Shown in pieces: positions 47,948-56,860 of a stretch of DNA of 64,000 bases. Position 1 is the stretch's first letter. Each line of letters opens with the position of its first letter. The position numbers and the translations under genes are program-made. A model generated the notes under the pieces. It had not been told where the DNA came from. It did not search any database and saw nothing but the letters and a program-made list of their open reading frames with translations. The stretch comes from Thiohalocapsa sp. GTDB taxonomy: Bacteria; Pseudomonadota; Gammaproteobacteria; Chromatiales; Chromatiaceae. The DNA is taken from positions 1 through 64,000 of the forward strand of contig JANQFX010000105.1 of the NCBI GenBank assembly GCA_028277725.1, written 5' to 3'.

Positions 47948-48751
47948 TTACAGACCGGCGTAGCGGACGCCGGTGTTGAGCTGCAGGTCTTCCCGGATCT
48001 GTCGATTCGGTTGAGCCGCCAGGGCCTGACGCAATGGGCTGGTCGGGTCCTTGAGATCACCGAACATAATGGCCTGATGCCCGCCCGCGGTGCAGGCCTC
48101 CTGGCAGGCCGTCGTCGTCTTGCCCTCGTCGAGGCGGTGCGCGCACAAGTTGCAGCTCTCGACGCAGCCGATGCCACGCGGTGCCCGGGTCAGCTTCTGC
48201 TCAACCCGTTCGTGGATAAAGGAACGCGCCTTGTAGGGGCAGGCCATGATGCAGTAGCGGCAACCGATGCAGGTGTGCCGGTCCACCATGACGATGCCGT
48301 CGGCGCGCTTGAACGAGGCCCCGGTGGGGCAGACGTTGACGCAGGGCGGTTGCTCACAGTGTTGGCACATGAGCGGCAGGTTGGTCACATGACCGCTCGC
48401 ATTGTCCTGGAGCTTGACCTTGCGTATCCAGACCGCGCGCTGGTTCTGCCACTTGGCCTCGTTGTCGCCGAAGGGCTCCGATTGCAGGCCGAGGCCGTTT
48501 TCCTGATCGCAGGCTTCGACGCAGGCGGTGCAGCCATCGGCGCACTTGGAGGTGTCGACCAGCATGCCCCAGCGGTGCCGGTCCGTCACGGGCTCGGTGC
48601 GCGGGCTTGCGTCCGCGGACTCCGGGAGCCCGGCCGAGAAGGCGCCGAGCGCGGCGACCCCGGCCCCGCCCGTGACGGAGCCCGCCGCGACGGCCGCGGC
48701 GCCGAGGAAGCGGCGCCGGTCGCTGTCCACCTGCCGGTTGTCATCTTTCAT
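47948..48751 (-). CDS. dsrO: DsrO, periplasmic Fe-S subunit of DsrMKJOP
   Basis: The 267-residue product has a Tat signal (DRRRFLGAAAVAAGSVTGGA) and four cysteine clusters, including CADGCTACVEACDQ, CQHCEQPPCVNVCPTGA, CIGCRYCIMACPYKA and CNLCAHRLDEG. These predict several [4Fe-4S] clusters. It relays electrons between DsrJ and DsrP on the periplasmic side. The start overlaps the dsrJ stop in an ATGA arrangement. Confidence 0.96.
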   Translation of the reverse strand: MKDDNRQVDSDRRRFLGAAAVAAGSVTGGAGVAALGAFSAGLPESADASPRTEPVTDRHRWGMLVDTSKCADGCTACVEACDQENGLGLQSEPFGDNEAKWQNQRAVWIRKVKLQDNASGHVTNLPLMCQHCEQPPCVNVCPTGASFKRADGIVMVDRHTCIGCRYCIMACPYKARSFIHERVEQKLTRAPRGIGCVESCNLCAHRLDEGKTTTACQEACTAGGHQAIMFGDLKDPTSPLRQALAAQPNRQIREDLQLNTGVRYAGL

Positions 48752-49284
48752 TGGTCTTGGTTCTCCGCCGGCATGGTCTCCGGGACCTGGGCAACGGTGG
48801 GCACCGCGCCATGCTGCGCGCCATCGACGCTCAGCTGGTGCCCGTGGGCCGCTGCCGTTTCCTGGTTCCAGCCCTCGCCCTCCGGAATGGTGGCGTGGCA
48901 GTCGAAGCAGTTCAGGTTCACCGCGGCGTAGTCGTGGCAGGCCTCGCAGAACTGGCCGTCCGCGTTGATCGGCACCGGCTTCTGCTCAGCGTCGTAGCCG
49001 ACATGACAGGTGACGCAGCCCGCCATACTGTGCTTGGTCGAGCGGATGCCGCCGTACACCGTGGTGTCGCGCTGATGGCGGATCACCTCCATGTGGTTGC
49101 GGCGCATGTATTCCGTGGGCTCGACACAGTTCTGGACGCCCGCGGCATTGGAACTCGGGACGACGAAATCGCCGACACCCGTGGCGTGCGCGGTGGTGGA
49201 GCCGAAGGCGGCGAGCAAGAGCGTCAGCGGGAGTCCGAGGATCAAGCGTCGGACGCCTCGGTTCGGCGGTGTGTGTCTCATCAT
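48748..49284 (-). CDS. dsrJ: DsrJ, triheme cytochrome c of DsrMKJOP
   Basis: The 178-residue product has a signal peptide or anchor (LILGLPLTLLLAAFGSTTAHA) and three CXXCH sites: CVTCH, CEACH and CFDCH. DsrJ is a periplasmic triheme cytochrome in which one heme has unusual His/Cys ligation in A. vinosum; a Cys outside the heme motifs is present here in GVQNCVEPTEY. It may oxidise an unknown sulfur species. A second ATG one codon downstream is an alternative start. Confidence 0.95.
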   Translation of the reverse strand: MMRHTPPNRGVRRLILGLPLTLLLAAFGSTTAHATGVGDFVVPSSNAAGVQNCVEPTEYMRRNHMEVIRHQRDTTVYGGIRSTKHSMAGCVTCHVGYDAEQKPVPINADGQFCEACHDYAAVNLNCFDCHATIPEGEGWNQETAAAHGHQLSVDGAQHGAVPTVAQVPETMPAENQDQ

Positions 49285-49329
49285 GCATTTCCGGTCCCGC
49301 TCACGCGGGACCGTCCGTTCTGCCTGGCG

Positions 49330-51291
49330 TTATTCACCCAGCCCCATCTTGATGTAGCCGGTGGGGCAGACATCGGCACAGATGTGGCAGCCGATGCACT
49401 TGGCGTAGTCGGTGTCCACGTAGCGGCCGGTGGTCTTCTGGTCCTTGTTGACCCTGAAGACGGCGTCCTGCGGGCAGAAGATCACGCAGTTGTCACACTC
49501 GAAGCACATGCCGCAGCTCATGCAGCGCTTGGCCTCGGCGACAGCATCCTCCTCGGAGTAGCCGATGATGCGCTCCTTGAAGTGGCCGAGGACCTCTTCG
49601 GCGCTCGGCACCTCTTCCTTGCGGAGGTTGCGCGCCTCGTACTTGAAGTGGCCCAGGAAGAGCTCGTCGTGCGGGATGACCTCGGCGCTGGAACGGTCCT
49701 CGTAGTTGTGGATCGCGTAGTTGGCGTCCGACGTGCCGCGCAGATCGCCGGACTCCTCGACCTTGAACTGATCGGGCGCGACGTGCGCCTCGGTCATCTT
49801 CTCGAGCAGGTCGAAGTGGTGGACGTCGACCTTCGGCCGCTTCTTGTGCTCGGCCTTGCCGAAGTACTCGTCGATGGACTCGACGGCGATCCAGGCCTGG
49901 CCGATGGCGGTGGTGAGCAGGTGCGGGCGGATGATGTCGCCGGCGACGAAGTGGCCGGGCTTGTCAGGCACCTGGTAGAACTTGTCGGAGTTCATCAGGC
50001 CGCGACCGTTGTCCAGGTCCTCCAGGCCGGTCATGTCGCCGCCCTGACCGATGGCCGAGACGACGAGATCCGCGTCGAGGACGCGCTCGGTGCCGTCGAC
50101 GGGGGTCGGACGGCCGTCCTTCATCTCGCAGTCGGCGACCTTCAGGCCGACGGCGCGCCCATCGCCGTTCTTGATGACCTCCACCGGCATGACGCCGTCG
50201 AGGACGGTCACGCCCTCGTGCAGGGCATCGTGCACCTCGTGCTCCGCGGCCGTCATCTTGTCGCGGGTGAACAGCGAAGTCAGGGTGACCTCGGCGCCCT
50301 CGGCGGCCGCGGTCATGGCGGTGTCGTGGGCGACGTAGCCGTCGTGGATCACGGTCTCGGGCAGATCGCTCTTGCCGGACTTGGTGATGTGACCCAGGCG
50401 GCGGGCGACCGAGACGACGTCGATGGAGGTATCACCGCCGCCGACGCAGACGACCTTGTCGGCGGTGACCTTCATGCGGCCCTCGTTGAAGGCCTTGAGG
50501 AAGGCGACACCGGAGACGCAGTTCGGGGTGTCCTCCCAGCCCGGCACCGGCAGGCCGCGACCAGACTGACAGCCGATGGCCCAGAGGATGGCGTCGAAGT
50601 CCTTCTCGAGCTGCTCGACAGTGACGTCGGTGCCCACCTTGGTGTTCAGCTTGACCTCGATCTGGCCCATGTCGAGGATGCGGTTGATTTCCGCGTCCAG
50701 GGCATCGCGCGGCACACGATAGCCAGGGATACCGAAGCGGAACATGCCGCCCAGACCGTCGTTGGCCTCGAAGATGGTCGCGGCATGGCCCTTGCGACGC
50801 AGCTGATAGGCCGCGGCCAGCCCGGCCGGGCCGCCGCCGATGATGGCGACGCGCTTACCGGTGTCGGCCGGCGCCGCGTCGAACTTGTAGCCGTTGGCGA
50901 TGGCGGTGTCGCCGATGAACTGCTCGACGGCGTTGATGCCGACGAAGTCCTCGAGCTCGTTGCGGTTGCAGCCGTCCTGACAAGGCGCCGGGCAGACACG
51001 GCCCATCATGGACGGGAACGGGTTGGCGTCGGTGGAGCGGCGGAACGCGTACTCCTGCCAGGTCATGCCCTCCGGGGGCTGCTCCAGGCCGCGCACGATC
51101 TGCAGCCAGCCGCGGATATCCTCACCCGAGGGGCAGCTGCCCTGGCAAGGCGGCGTCTTGTGCACATAGGTCGGGCACTTGTGGGAGGTATCCTGGACGA
51201 AGATCTTGTCGGTCAGGTCGTCCCAGACGTTGTCGCCATCCTCGAACCGGCGCCAGGAAAGGGTTTTCATTTCGTCGCTGGAAGTTGCCAT
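49330..51291 (-). CDS. dsrL: DsrL, NAD(P)H-linked iron-sulfur flavoprotein
   Basis: From ATG 51291 (aggag 8-9 bases upstream) the product is 653 residues. It resembles the small subunit of glutamate synthase: N-terminal Fe-S region (CPAPCQDGCNR), FAD motif (VAIIGGGPAGLAAAYQLRR), NAD(P) motif (VCVGGGDTSIDVVSVARRL) and a C-terminal ferredoxin domain (CMSCGMCFECDNCVIFCPQD and CIGCHICADVCPTGYIKMG). DsrL is essential for sulfur-globule oxidation in A. vinosum and couples DsrAB to NAD(P). The ORF track's earlier start adds nine residues with no ribosome site. Confidence 0.96.
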   Translation of the reverse strand: MATSSDEMKTLSWRRFEDGDNVWDDLTDKIFVQDTSHKCPTYVHKTPPCQGSCPSGEDIRGWLQIVRGLEQPPEGMTWQEYAFRRSTDANPFPSMMGRVCPAPCQDGCNRNELEDFVGINAVEQFIGDTAIANGYKFDAAPADTGKRVAIIGGGPAGLAAAYQLRRKGHAATIFEANDGLGGMFRFGIPGYRVPRDALDAEINRILDMGQIEVKLNTKVGTDVTVEQLEKDFDAILWAIGCQSGRGLPVPGWEDTPNCVSGVAFLKAFNEGRMKVTADKVVCVGGGDTSIDVVSVARRLGHITKSGKSDLPETVIHDGYVAHDTAMTAAAEGAEVTLTSLFTRDKMTAAEHEVHDALHEGVTVLDGVMPVEVIKNGDGRAVGLKVADCEMKDGRPTPVDGTERVLDADLVVSAIGQGGDMTGLEDLDNGRGLMNSDKFYQVPDKPGHFVAGDIIRPHLLTTAIGQAWIAVESIDEYFGKAEHKKRPKVDVHHFDLLEKMTEAHVAPDQFKVEESGDLRGTSDANYAIHNYEDRSSAEVIPHDELFLGHFKYEARNLRKEEVPSAEEVLGHFKERIIGYSEEDAVAEAKRCMSCGMCFECDNCVIFCPQDAVFRVNKDQKTTGRYVDTDYAKCIGCHICADVCPTGYIKMGLGE

Positions 51292-51432
51292 GGATAACGC
51301 TCCTAAGGCTGAGAGCACTCACGCTCGCGCTTATCGATGCGGTTTGGTCGACGTGCGGTCGGCCGGAACCATGAATTATTAGCGGGACGGGGTGAGCCGC
51401 CGGGCTCGCCGGAACAGGCCCCGTCAGGCCGC

Positions 51433-52968
51433 TCAGGCCGCCTCGTCGGCGGTGTCCTCCTCATCTTCGTCGCTCGTCTGACCGGTCAGGATCAAGGCGT
51501 TCGAGACCAACTGGTGAACGCTGACGATCTGATCCATGTCCATGCCGTAGTAGGGCAATACCTTGGTGAACTGGCTCTTGCAGATGGCGCAGATGGCGGC
51601 CATGTGCGTGACGCCCTTTTCCTGGATCACGTTGTTGAGCGCCTCGACCCTCGGCTGGGCGCCCTTGACGCGAATCTCCATCAGGTCGTCGGTGAGCAGA
51701 CCGCCGCCGCCGCCGCAACAGAAGGTGCGGTCGCGGATGGTGTCCTCGTCCATGTCGTAGAAGTGGTTGCAGCTCGCGCGGATGATGGCGCGCGGCAGAT
51801 CGAACTGACCGCCTGGTCGCGTGCCCATGCGCGAGGCGCGGGCGACGTTGCACGAGTCGTGGTAGGTCAACACCATGTCGTCGTTGCGACTCTTGTCCAG
51901 ATTCAGCTTGCCTTGCTGAATGAGGTCGTAGGTGAACTCGCAGATGTGCTGCGGAACCGGGTAGCGCGGGTCCAGGAAGTCCCAGGGCCCGGCGAGGGTG
52001 TTCAGGAAGCTGTAGGCGACGCGCCAGGCGTGACCGCACTCGCCGAAGACGATGCGCTTGACGCCGAGCTTGATCGCGGCCTCGCGGATGCGTAGCGCAA
52101 CCCGGCGCATGTTCTCGTAGGAGCCGATGAACATGCCGAAGTTGGCGGCCTCGGATGCGTGGCTGCTGAGCGTCCAGGAAGCGCCGGCCTCGTGGAAAAC
52201 CTTGCCGTAGCCGATGAGGCCATCCACGTGCGGCTCCGCGAAGAAGTCCGCCGACGGGGTCACCAACAGGATGTCGCAGCCTTCCTGGTCGAGGGGATAT
52301 TTCACCTCGACGCCGGTCTCGTCGAAGACGTCCTCCTCGAGGCCTTCGAGCGTGTCGGCGAGCGCCGGGCCCGGCAGACCCAGGTTATTGCCGATCTTGT
52401 AGACCTTGCCGATGATCTCGTTGCAGTATTTCTGACCGACGCCGATGTGGTCCATGATCTCGCGCGCGGCCATGGAGATCTCGGCGGTATCGATGCCGTA
52501 GGGGCAGAACACCGAGCAGCGTCGGCACTGCGAGCACTGGTGGAAGTAGCTGTACCAGTCCGTCAGGACTTCCTCGGTGAAGTCCTCGGCGCCGACCAGA
52601 TTCGGGAAGAACTTGCCGGCCAGCGTGAAATAGCGCCGATAGACCTTGCGCATCAGGTCCTGGCGGCCGACGGGCATGTTCTTCGGGTCGTGGGTGCCCA
52701 GGTAGTAGTGGCACTTGTCGGTGCAGGAGCCACACTTGACACAGGAGTCTAGGTAGACACGCAGCGAGCGGTAGCGGCCGAGCAGGTCGCCCATCTTGTC
52801 GATGGCCTTGGCCTGCCAGTCGTCCACCAACGCCCCCGGAAAGCCCAGGGCCGCCTGAAACTCTTCCTTCGCCTTGAAGGGCGACGAGTGCGCCATGACC
52901 CCGGGTTCGATCTCGGGGATCTCCGGGTATTGCTTCAGGACTGGAACTTCGAAGTCGGCCTTGGCCAT
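51433..52968 (-). CDS. dsrK: DsrK, cytoplasmic catalytic subunit of DsrMKJOP
   Basis: The 511-residue product has two ferredoxin-type cluster motifs (CVKCGSCTDKCHYY and CSQCRRCSVFCPYGID) and C-terminal CCG-type motifs (VFGECGHAW, DSCNVARASRMG, TFCCGGGGGLL), as in heterodisulfide reductase HdrD. DsrK probably handles the DsrC trisulfide or disulfide at a noncubane Fe-S centre and exchanges electrons with DsrM. It follows dsrM. Confidence 0.96.
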   Translation of the reverse strand: MAKADFEVPVLKQYPEIPEIEPGVMAHSSPFKAKEEFQAALGFPGALVDDWQAKAIDKMGDLLGRYRSLRVYLDSCVKCGSCTDKCHYYLGTHDPKNMPVGRQDLMRKVYRRYFTLAGKFFPNLVGAEDFTEEVLTDWYSYFHQCSQCRRCSVFCPYGIDTAEISMAAREIMDHIGVGQKYCNEIIGKVYKIGNNLGLPGPALADTLEGLEEDVFDETGVEVKYPLDQEGCDILLVTPSADFFAEPHVDGLIGYGKVFHEAGASWTLSSHASEAANFGMFIGSYENMRRVALRIREAAIKLGVKRIVFGECGHAWRVAYSFLNTLAGPWDFLDPRYPVPQHICEFTYDLIQQGKLNLDKSRNDDMVLTYHDSCNVARASRMGTRPGGQFDLPRAIIRASCNHFYDMDEDTIRDRTFCCGGGGGLLTDDLMEIRVKGAQPRVEALNNVIQEKGVTHMAAICAICKSQFTKVLPYYGMDMDQIVSVHQLVSNALILTGQTSDEDEEDTADEAA

Positions 52969-53081
52969 GGGTCTGATTCTCCGAAAGCGGTGTGCGCGCC
53001 GCGGGTGTGAGCCTGGGGTGGGATCCGGTCGCGGGGGCTGAGGGAGGCCGCCCGGCGCCGGGCCTTAGGACTCGCGCGCCT

Positions 53082-53813
53082 TCATTGTTGTTCCATGCGT
53101 CGCGCCCAGGCGGCGATGTGCCGGCGTTCGCGCGGGTTGTCGGCCTGGTTGCGAGACGGACTGAAGAACAGGCCCGGCATGTGCAGCAGCTTGCTGTACG
53201 GAAAGATGATCATCAGCGCCGCGACCAGCAGCAGGTGCAGCAGCAGGAAGGGATCGGCCGGCAGCGTCATGACCTGGCCTGCGTAGAGGCCCTGGAAGAA
53301 TTCTTTGACCCGAATGACATCGGTGTGCATGGCGAACTGCATCACCAAACCCGACAGGCCGATGGAAGTCAGCAGCGCCAGGATCAGGTGATCCGACAGC
53401 GAGGTGATGTAGCGCACCCGGTCCACCAGGAAGCGCCGCGCCCAGAGGCCGGCGAGCCCGACGACCATCGCGATGCCGCCGTAAATGCCGAAGGGCTGGA
53501 TGAATTGGATCGGCGCCCAAACGGGCTCGATGAAGTAGCGCAAATGCCGTAGCGTGACCAGGAAGAGGCCGAAGTGGAACATCCAGCCGAAAATCCAGAT
53601 CCACTTGTTGCCACGGAACAGGCTCTCGAAGAAGACCACCTCTCGGGTGATGCGGAACGCGACGCCCGTGCGGGTCGTCGGTGCCGGCGTCGTCGGGATC
53701 TTCAGTGGTGCAGGCGTCCGCGCGTATTGCCACACCTTCGCCGCGAGACCGGCCACCAACACGAACGCCGCGAAGTAGAACAAATAGGCGTAGAGCGTGG
53801 AGATGAAGGACAT
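53082..53813 (-). CDS. dsrM: DsrM, heme b membrane subunit of DsrMKJOP
   Basis: The 243-residue product is a NarI-like membrane protein with about five helices (YLFYFAAFVLVAGLAAKVW, IFGWMFHFGLFLVTLRHLRYF, FLLLHLLLVAALMIIFPYSKLLH). Histidines in FHFGLFLVTLRH and LLHLLL/KLLH are candidate heme b ligands. It shuttles electrons between DsrK and the quinone pool. Confidence 0.95.
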   Translation of the reverse strand: MSFISTLYAYLFYFAAFVLVAGLAAKVWQYARTPAPLKIPTTPAPTTRTGVAFRITREVVFFESLFRGNKWIWIFGWMFHFGLFLVTLRHLRYFIEPVWAPIQFIQPFGIYGGIAMVVGLAGLWARRFLVDRVRYITSLSDHLILALLTSIGLSGLVMQFAMHTDVIRVKEFFQGLYAGQVMTLPADPFLLLHLLLVAALMIIFPYSKLLHMPGLFFSPSRNQADNPRERRHIAAWARRMEQQ

Positions 53814-54021
53814 GACGGCAGTGCCTCGACGATGATGTCGTTGTGGGTGGTGTCGTTATGATCGGTGCCAGGCCGATGCCGCTGGCCGATCGTCCGAGGA
53901 CGACGACCGGGCGCGATCCGGTGGCATGCTTGTCGCACTGTCCGGCCGAGACGGGCGACGCGGTTGCGCCGCCGCCTCGGCCGGGCGAGGCCGGTGCCCG
54001 AGGACGCCGACCCGAACGGAC

Positions 54022-54354
54022 TCAGACGCAGCCGGTCGGCTTCGGCAGGCCGGCGTAACGGCAGGCCTGCTTGGCCGGGCCGTAGGGGAACAGGCCATAC
54101 AGGTACTTGCTGTTGCCCTTGTCCTTGCCGAACTTCTTGCCGACGGCCTTGGTCAGCACCCGCACGGCGGGAGCAATCTGATACTCCTCGTAGTACTCGC
54201 GCAGGTAGTTGATGATGTCCCAGTGCTCGTCGGTGAGCTCCAGGTCGTCTTCCTTGGACATGACCTCGGCGACGCCGGGCTCCCAGTCGTTGATGTTGGC
54301 GAGGTAGCCTTCTTCGTCGGTTTCGAAGGACTTACCGTTGACTTCGATGGGCAT
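54022..54354 (-). CDS. dsrC: DsrC, sulfur-carrier protein
   Basis: The 110-residue protein has the full DsrC C-terminal arm, QACRYAGLPKPTGCV, with both redox cysteines (98 and 109). DsrC receives sulfur from DsrEFH/TusA, carries it as a persulfide or trisulfide and delivers it to DsrAB. It sits between dsrH and dsrM in canonical order. Compare the cysteine-less paralogue at 60897-61235. Confidence 0.97.
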   Translation of the reverse strand: MPIEVNGKSFETDEEGYLANINDWEPGVAEVMSKEDDLELTDEHWDIINYLREYYEEYQIAPAVRVLTKAVGKKFGKDKGNSKYLYGLFPYGPAKQACRYAGLPKPTGCV

Positions 54355-54383
54355 GGGGATGCTCCTGTGTGGGATGTTGGAAA

Positions 54384-54692
54384 TTACAGCCAGGCTTGGA
54401 CCTTATCGTTCTCCGCGGCCAAATCCACGAAGCCCGCGTAGTCCACGACACTGATGCCGTCGATGACGCGGTCGTCGGACAGGCCGCGCGCCACCAGGTC
54501 CGGCCCCAGCACGTATAGCTTGACCGAATCGAGCGCCTGCTTCACGCGCTGTTCGACGGCCGTGCCCTTGGTTGCGGCGTAGACGCCGTCTTCGATCAAC
54601 AACACGTTCGAGCCCGCGGTGGCGTGGGCGAGGCAGGCGTCCAGCGACGTCTTCTCGAACGGCGACTTGTTTACGGTATGCAGGGTGCTCAT
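54384..54692 (-). CDS. dsrH: DsrH, sulfurtransferase subunit
   Basis: From ATG 54692 the product is 102 residues of the TusB/DsrH family (MSTLHTVNKSPFEKTSLDAC). The Cys in LDACLAHATAG, at about residue 20, matches the conserved DsrH cysteine. DsrEFH forms an alpha2beta2gamma2 complex that passes sulfur to DsrC. The ORF track extension to 54794 overlaps dsrF and was rejected. Confidence 0.95.
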   Translation of the reverse strand: MSTLHTVNKSPFEKTSLDACLAHATAGSNVLLIEDGVYAATKGTAVEQRVKQALDSVKLYVLGPDLVARGLSDDRVIDGISVVDYAGFVDLAAENDKVQAWL

Positions 54693-54708
54693 GGTGACCT
54701 CGCAGGCG

Positions 54709-55119
54709 TCAGAAGCTGAAGACGACGTCCGCGCCGTCCATGATGGCCGCCATCTCGTCCCGGGAGACGAGCTTGATGGAGTCCTTCTCGGCATAGTCGT
54801 CGTCCTCGTCCTCCCAGACGAGGTGCTGTAGGTCGTCGAGGCTCAGCCCGCGCTCCTCCAGGGACTCCTTTTCGACGAAGATCTTCTTCACCTCGTAGTC
54901 GCCGAGGGCCGCGTAGGTCGGCGAGAAGTTCTTCATGCCGATGCCGGCGGTGTCCTGGCCCTTGGTGAGCTGGTACACACCGTCGTCGACGAAGGCGAGG
55001 CTGACGTCCTGATCGAAGGCGGCGCCGATGAGCACGACCTCCAGGGACTCCCAGGCGTAGATCGTGCCGTAGGGTGCCTTGCGATTCAGATAGAGAAACT
55101 GCTTGATGGTTTCCGACAT
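54709..55119 (-). CDS. dsrF: DsrF, sulfurtransferase subunit
   Basis: The 136-residue protein matches TusC/DsrF (FLYLNRKAPYGTIYAWESLEVVLIGAAF). It contains no cysteine, so within DsrEFH it is likely structural. It lies 18 bases after dsrE and 16 before dsrH. Confidence 0.94.
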   Translation of the reverse strand: MSETIKQFLYLNRKAPYGTIYAWESLEVVLIGAAFDQDVSLAFVDDGVYQLTKGQDTAGIGMKNFSPTYAALGDYEVKKIFVEKESLEERGLSLDDLQHLVWEDEDDDYAEKDSIKLVSRDEMAAIMDGADVVFSF

Positions 55120-55137
55120 GCTCTTGACCCTCTCCGA

Positions 55138-55530
55138 TCAGTCGCCGAAGACGACCAGTCGATCCGATTGAATGGCCGCCTCGACCAACTGACCCAGACC
55201 GGAGATGCGGAAGGGCTCGCGGATGTTCGTCGCGTCCTTGCCGTTGCGCTTGGCCTCGCCCTCGTCGACGATGCCGCGCCGCTGTGCGGCGGCGACGCAG
55301 ACGACCATATCCAGGTTGTGCTGCTCGGCCAGCTCGGCCCAGCGCTCGACGATGTTGCGGTCGTCCTGCGGCGGCGTGGTCAGATTGGTCGAGTTGTTGA
55401 CGCCATCGTGATAGAAGAAGACGCGGAAGATCTCGTGACCCTTCTCCAGCGCGGCTTTCGTGAAGAAATAGGCCGAATCGGACGCCTGATGCTGATACGG
55501 TCCTTCGTTGACTTGGATTGCGAATTTCAT
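55138..55530 (-). CDS. dsrE: DsrE, sulfurtransferase subunit with active-site cysteine
   Basis: From ATG 55530 the 130-residue product matches TusD/DsrE (MKFAIQVNEGPYQHQASDSA). The single conserved Cys in MVVCVAAAQRRGI, near residue 78, is the persulfide site. It passes sulfur to DsrC. The ORF track extends 27 codons upstream without a plausible start. Confidence 0.96.
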   Translation of the reverse strand: MKFAIQVNEGPYQHQASDSAYFFTKAALEKGHEIFRVFFYHDGVNNSTNLTTPPQDDRNIVERWAELAEQHNLDMVVCVAAAQRRGIVDEGEAKRNGKDATNIREPFRISGLGQLVEAAIQSDRLVVFGD

Positions 55531-55683
55531 TGAGCGACCTCGCAGTGGCGGCGGTGCGACGGTCGTTGCGACCGTCTCCGCCGGTTCAGGCTCCCCTGCT
55601 CCGCTGCCCAACCATCACCCGGTCCCGATTCCAGCCCCAACCATCGGTGATGGCCTCGACCGGGACGCGGGCGTGGTTCGGAC

Positions 55684-56757
55684 TCAGAAGCGGATGTAGG
55701 AGGAGCTGTTGAAGCTGGCCCGGGCACCGCGCCAGGTATCGATGTGATACTTGGTGAAAGGCAGCTCGACCTCCTCGAAGAAGCGCGGCCAGCCGATACG
55801 CTCGATCCACTCGTTGACACGCTCCCAGTCCCGGGCGCCTTCCTTATAGGCCTTCAGGATGCGCTTGACGATGGCGGTCGCCTCCGGCCAGCGTGGCGGG
55901 TTGTTGGGGATACCGGCCGCGACCAGTTTCTGGAAGGTCGGCTTGCCGCGGGCGTTGGAATGGTTACCGCCCACCCAGATGGCCAGCTTGGAGTGCTCGG
56001 CGTCGTTGATCTGCATCGGCGGGCAGGGCGGGTAACAGGCACCGCAGCAGATGCACTTGCGCTCGTCGACCTCGAGGGAGGGTTTGCCGTTCACCATGGC
56101 CGGGCGGATGGCCGCAACCGGGCAGCGGGCAACGACCGACGGGCGCTCGCAGACGTTGGCGACCAGGTCATGGTTGATCTTCGGCGGCTTGGTGTGCTGC
56201 ACGTTGATGGCAATGTCACCCTGGCCACCGCAGTTGATCTGGCAGCAGCTGGTGGTGATGTGCACGCGGTTCGGCATGTTGGCATTGCGGAACTCGTCGA
56301 TGAGCTCGTCCATCATCGACTTGACCACGCCGGAGGCGTCGGTGCCGGGGATGTCGCAGTGCAGCCAGCCCTGGGTGTGCGAGATCATGGTCACGGAGTT
56401 CTGCGTGCCGCCGACGATGAAGCCGGCGTCCTCGAGCGCCTGGATCAGCGGCGCGACGCGGGACTCCTCGGTCACCATGTACTCGATGCTCGAGCGAATC
56501 GTGAAGTGGACGTAGCCGTCGGCGAACTCGTCGCCGATGTCGCAGAGCTTGCGGAGGGTGAAGACGTCGAGGATGCGCTGGGTGCCGGCCTTGACGGTCC
56601 AGATCTCGTCACCGCTATAGGCGACGTGGCGCAGTACGCCGGGGCGCGGGTGCTCGTGGTACTTCCACTGACCGAAGTTCTTACGCATGACGGGATGCAG
56701 ATACTGCCACGGATCGGGGCAGCCGGATTCGATGGGCTCGCGCATGTCTTTGGCCAT
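55684..56757 (-). CDS. dsrB: Reverse dissimilatory sulfite reductase beta subunit
   Basis: The 357-residue product has the siroheme/Fe-S region HITTSCCQINCGGQGDIAIN and a ferredoxin domain (CICCGACYPPCPPMQI). DsrAB forms an alpha2beta2 siroheme enzyme that, in sulfur oxidizers, runs in reverse to make sulfite from DsrC-bound sulfur. It follows dsrA by 103 bases and is preceded by ggagg-type sequence. Confidence 0.98.
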   Translation of the reverse strand: MAKDMREPIESGCPDPWQYLHPVMRKNFGQWKYHEHPRPGVLRHVAYSGDEIWTVKAGTQRILDVFTLRKLCDIGDEFADGYVHFTIRSSIEYMVTEESRVAPLIQALEDAGFIVGGTQNSVTMISHTQGWLHCDIPGTDASGVVKSMMDELIDEFRNANMPNRVHITTSCCQINCGGQGDIAINVQHTKPPKINHDLVANVCERPSVVARCPVAAIRPAMVNGKPSLEVDERKCICCGACYPPCPPMQINDAEHSKLAIWVGGNHSNARGKPTFQKLVAAGIPNNPPRWPEATAIVKRILKAYKEGARDWERVNEWIERIGWPRFFEEVELPFTKYHIDTWRGARASFNSSSYIRF

Positions 56758-56860
56758 CGTTGTCCTCCAGTAAATCAGAAAACAGTTAGGTACTGATCAA
56801 TGTGGGCGCGTGTGATGGGGCGCGACCCGTGGCCGCGCCCCGCGCCCCTCAGGGATCCCG

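Noticed and set aside
48751-51297. 848-residue plus-strand ORF opposite dsrJ and dsrL
   Set aside because: Antisense shadow crossing two secure dsr genes; Val/Asp/Leu-rich translation typical of complement of high-GC coding sequence.
53814-54021. Possible gene or terminator in the dsrC-dsrM gap
   Set aside because: No ORF with support; GC-rich pairing is present but no T-run and no defined stem stands out.
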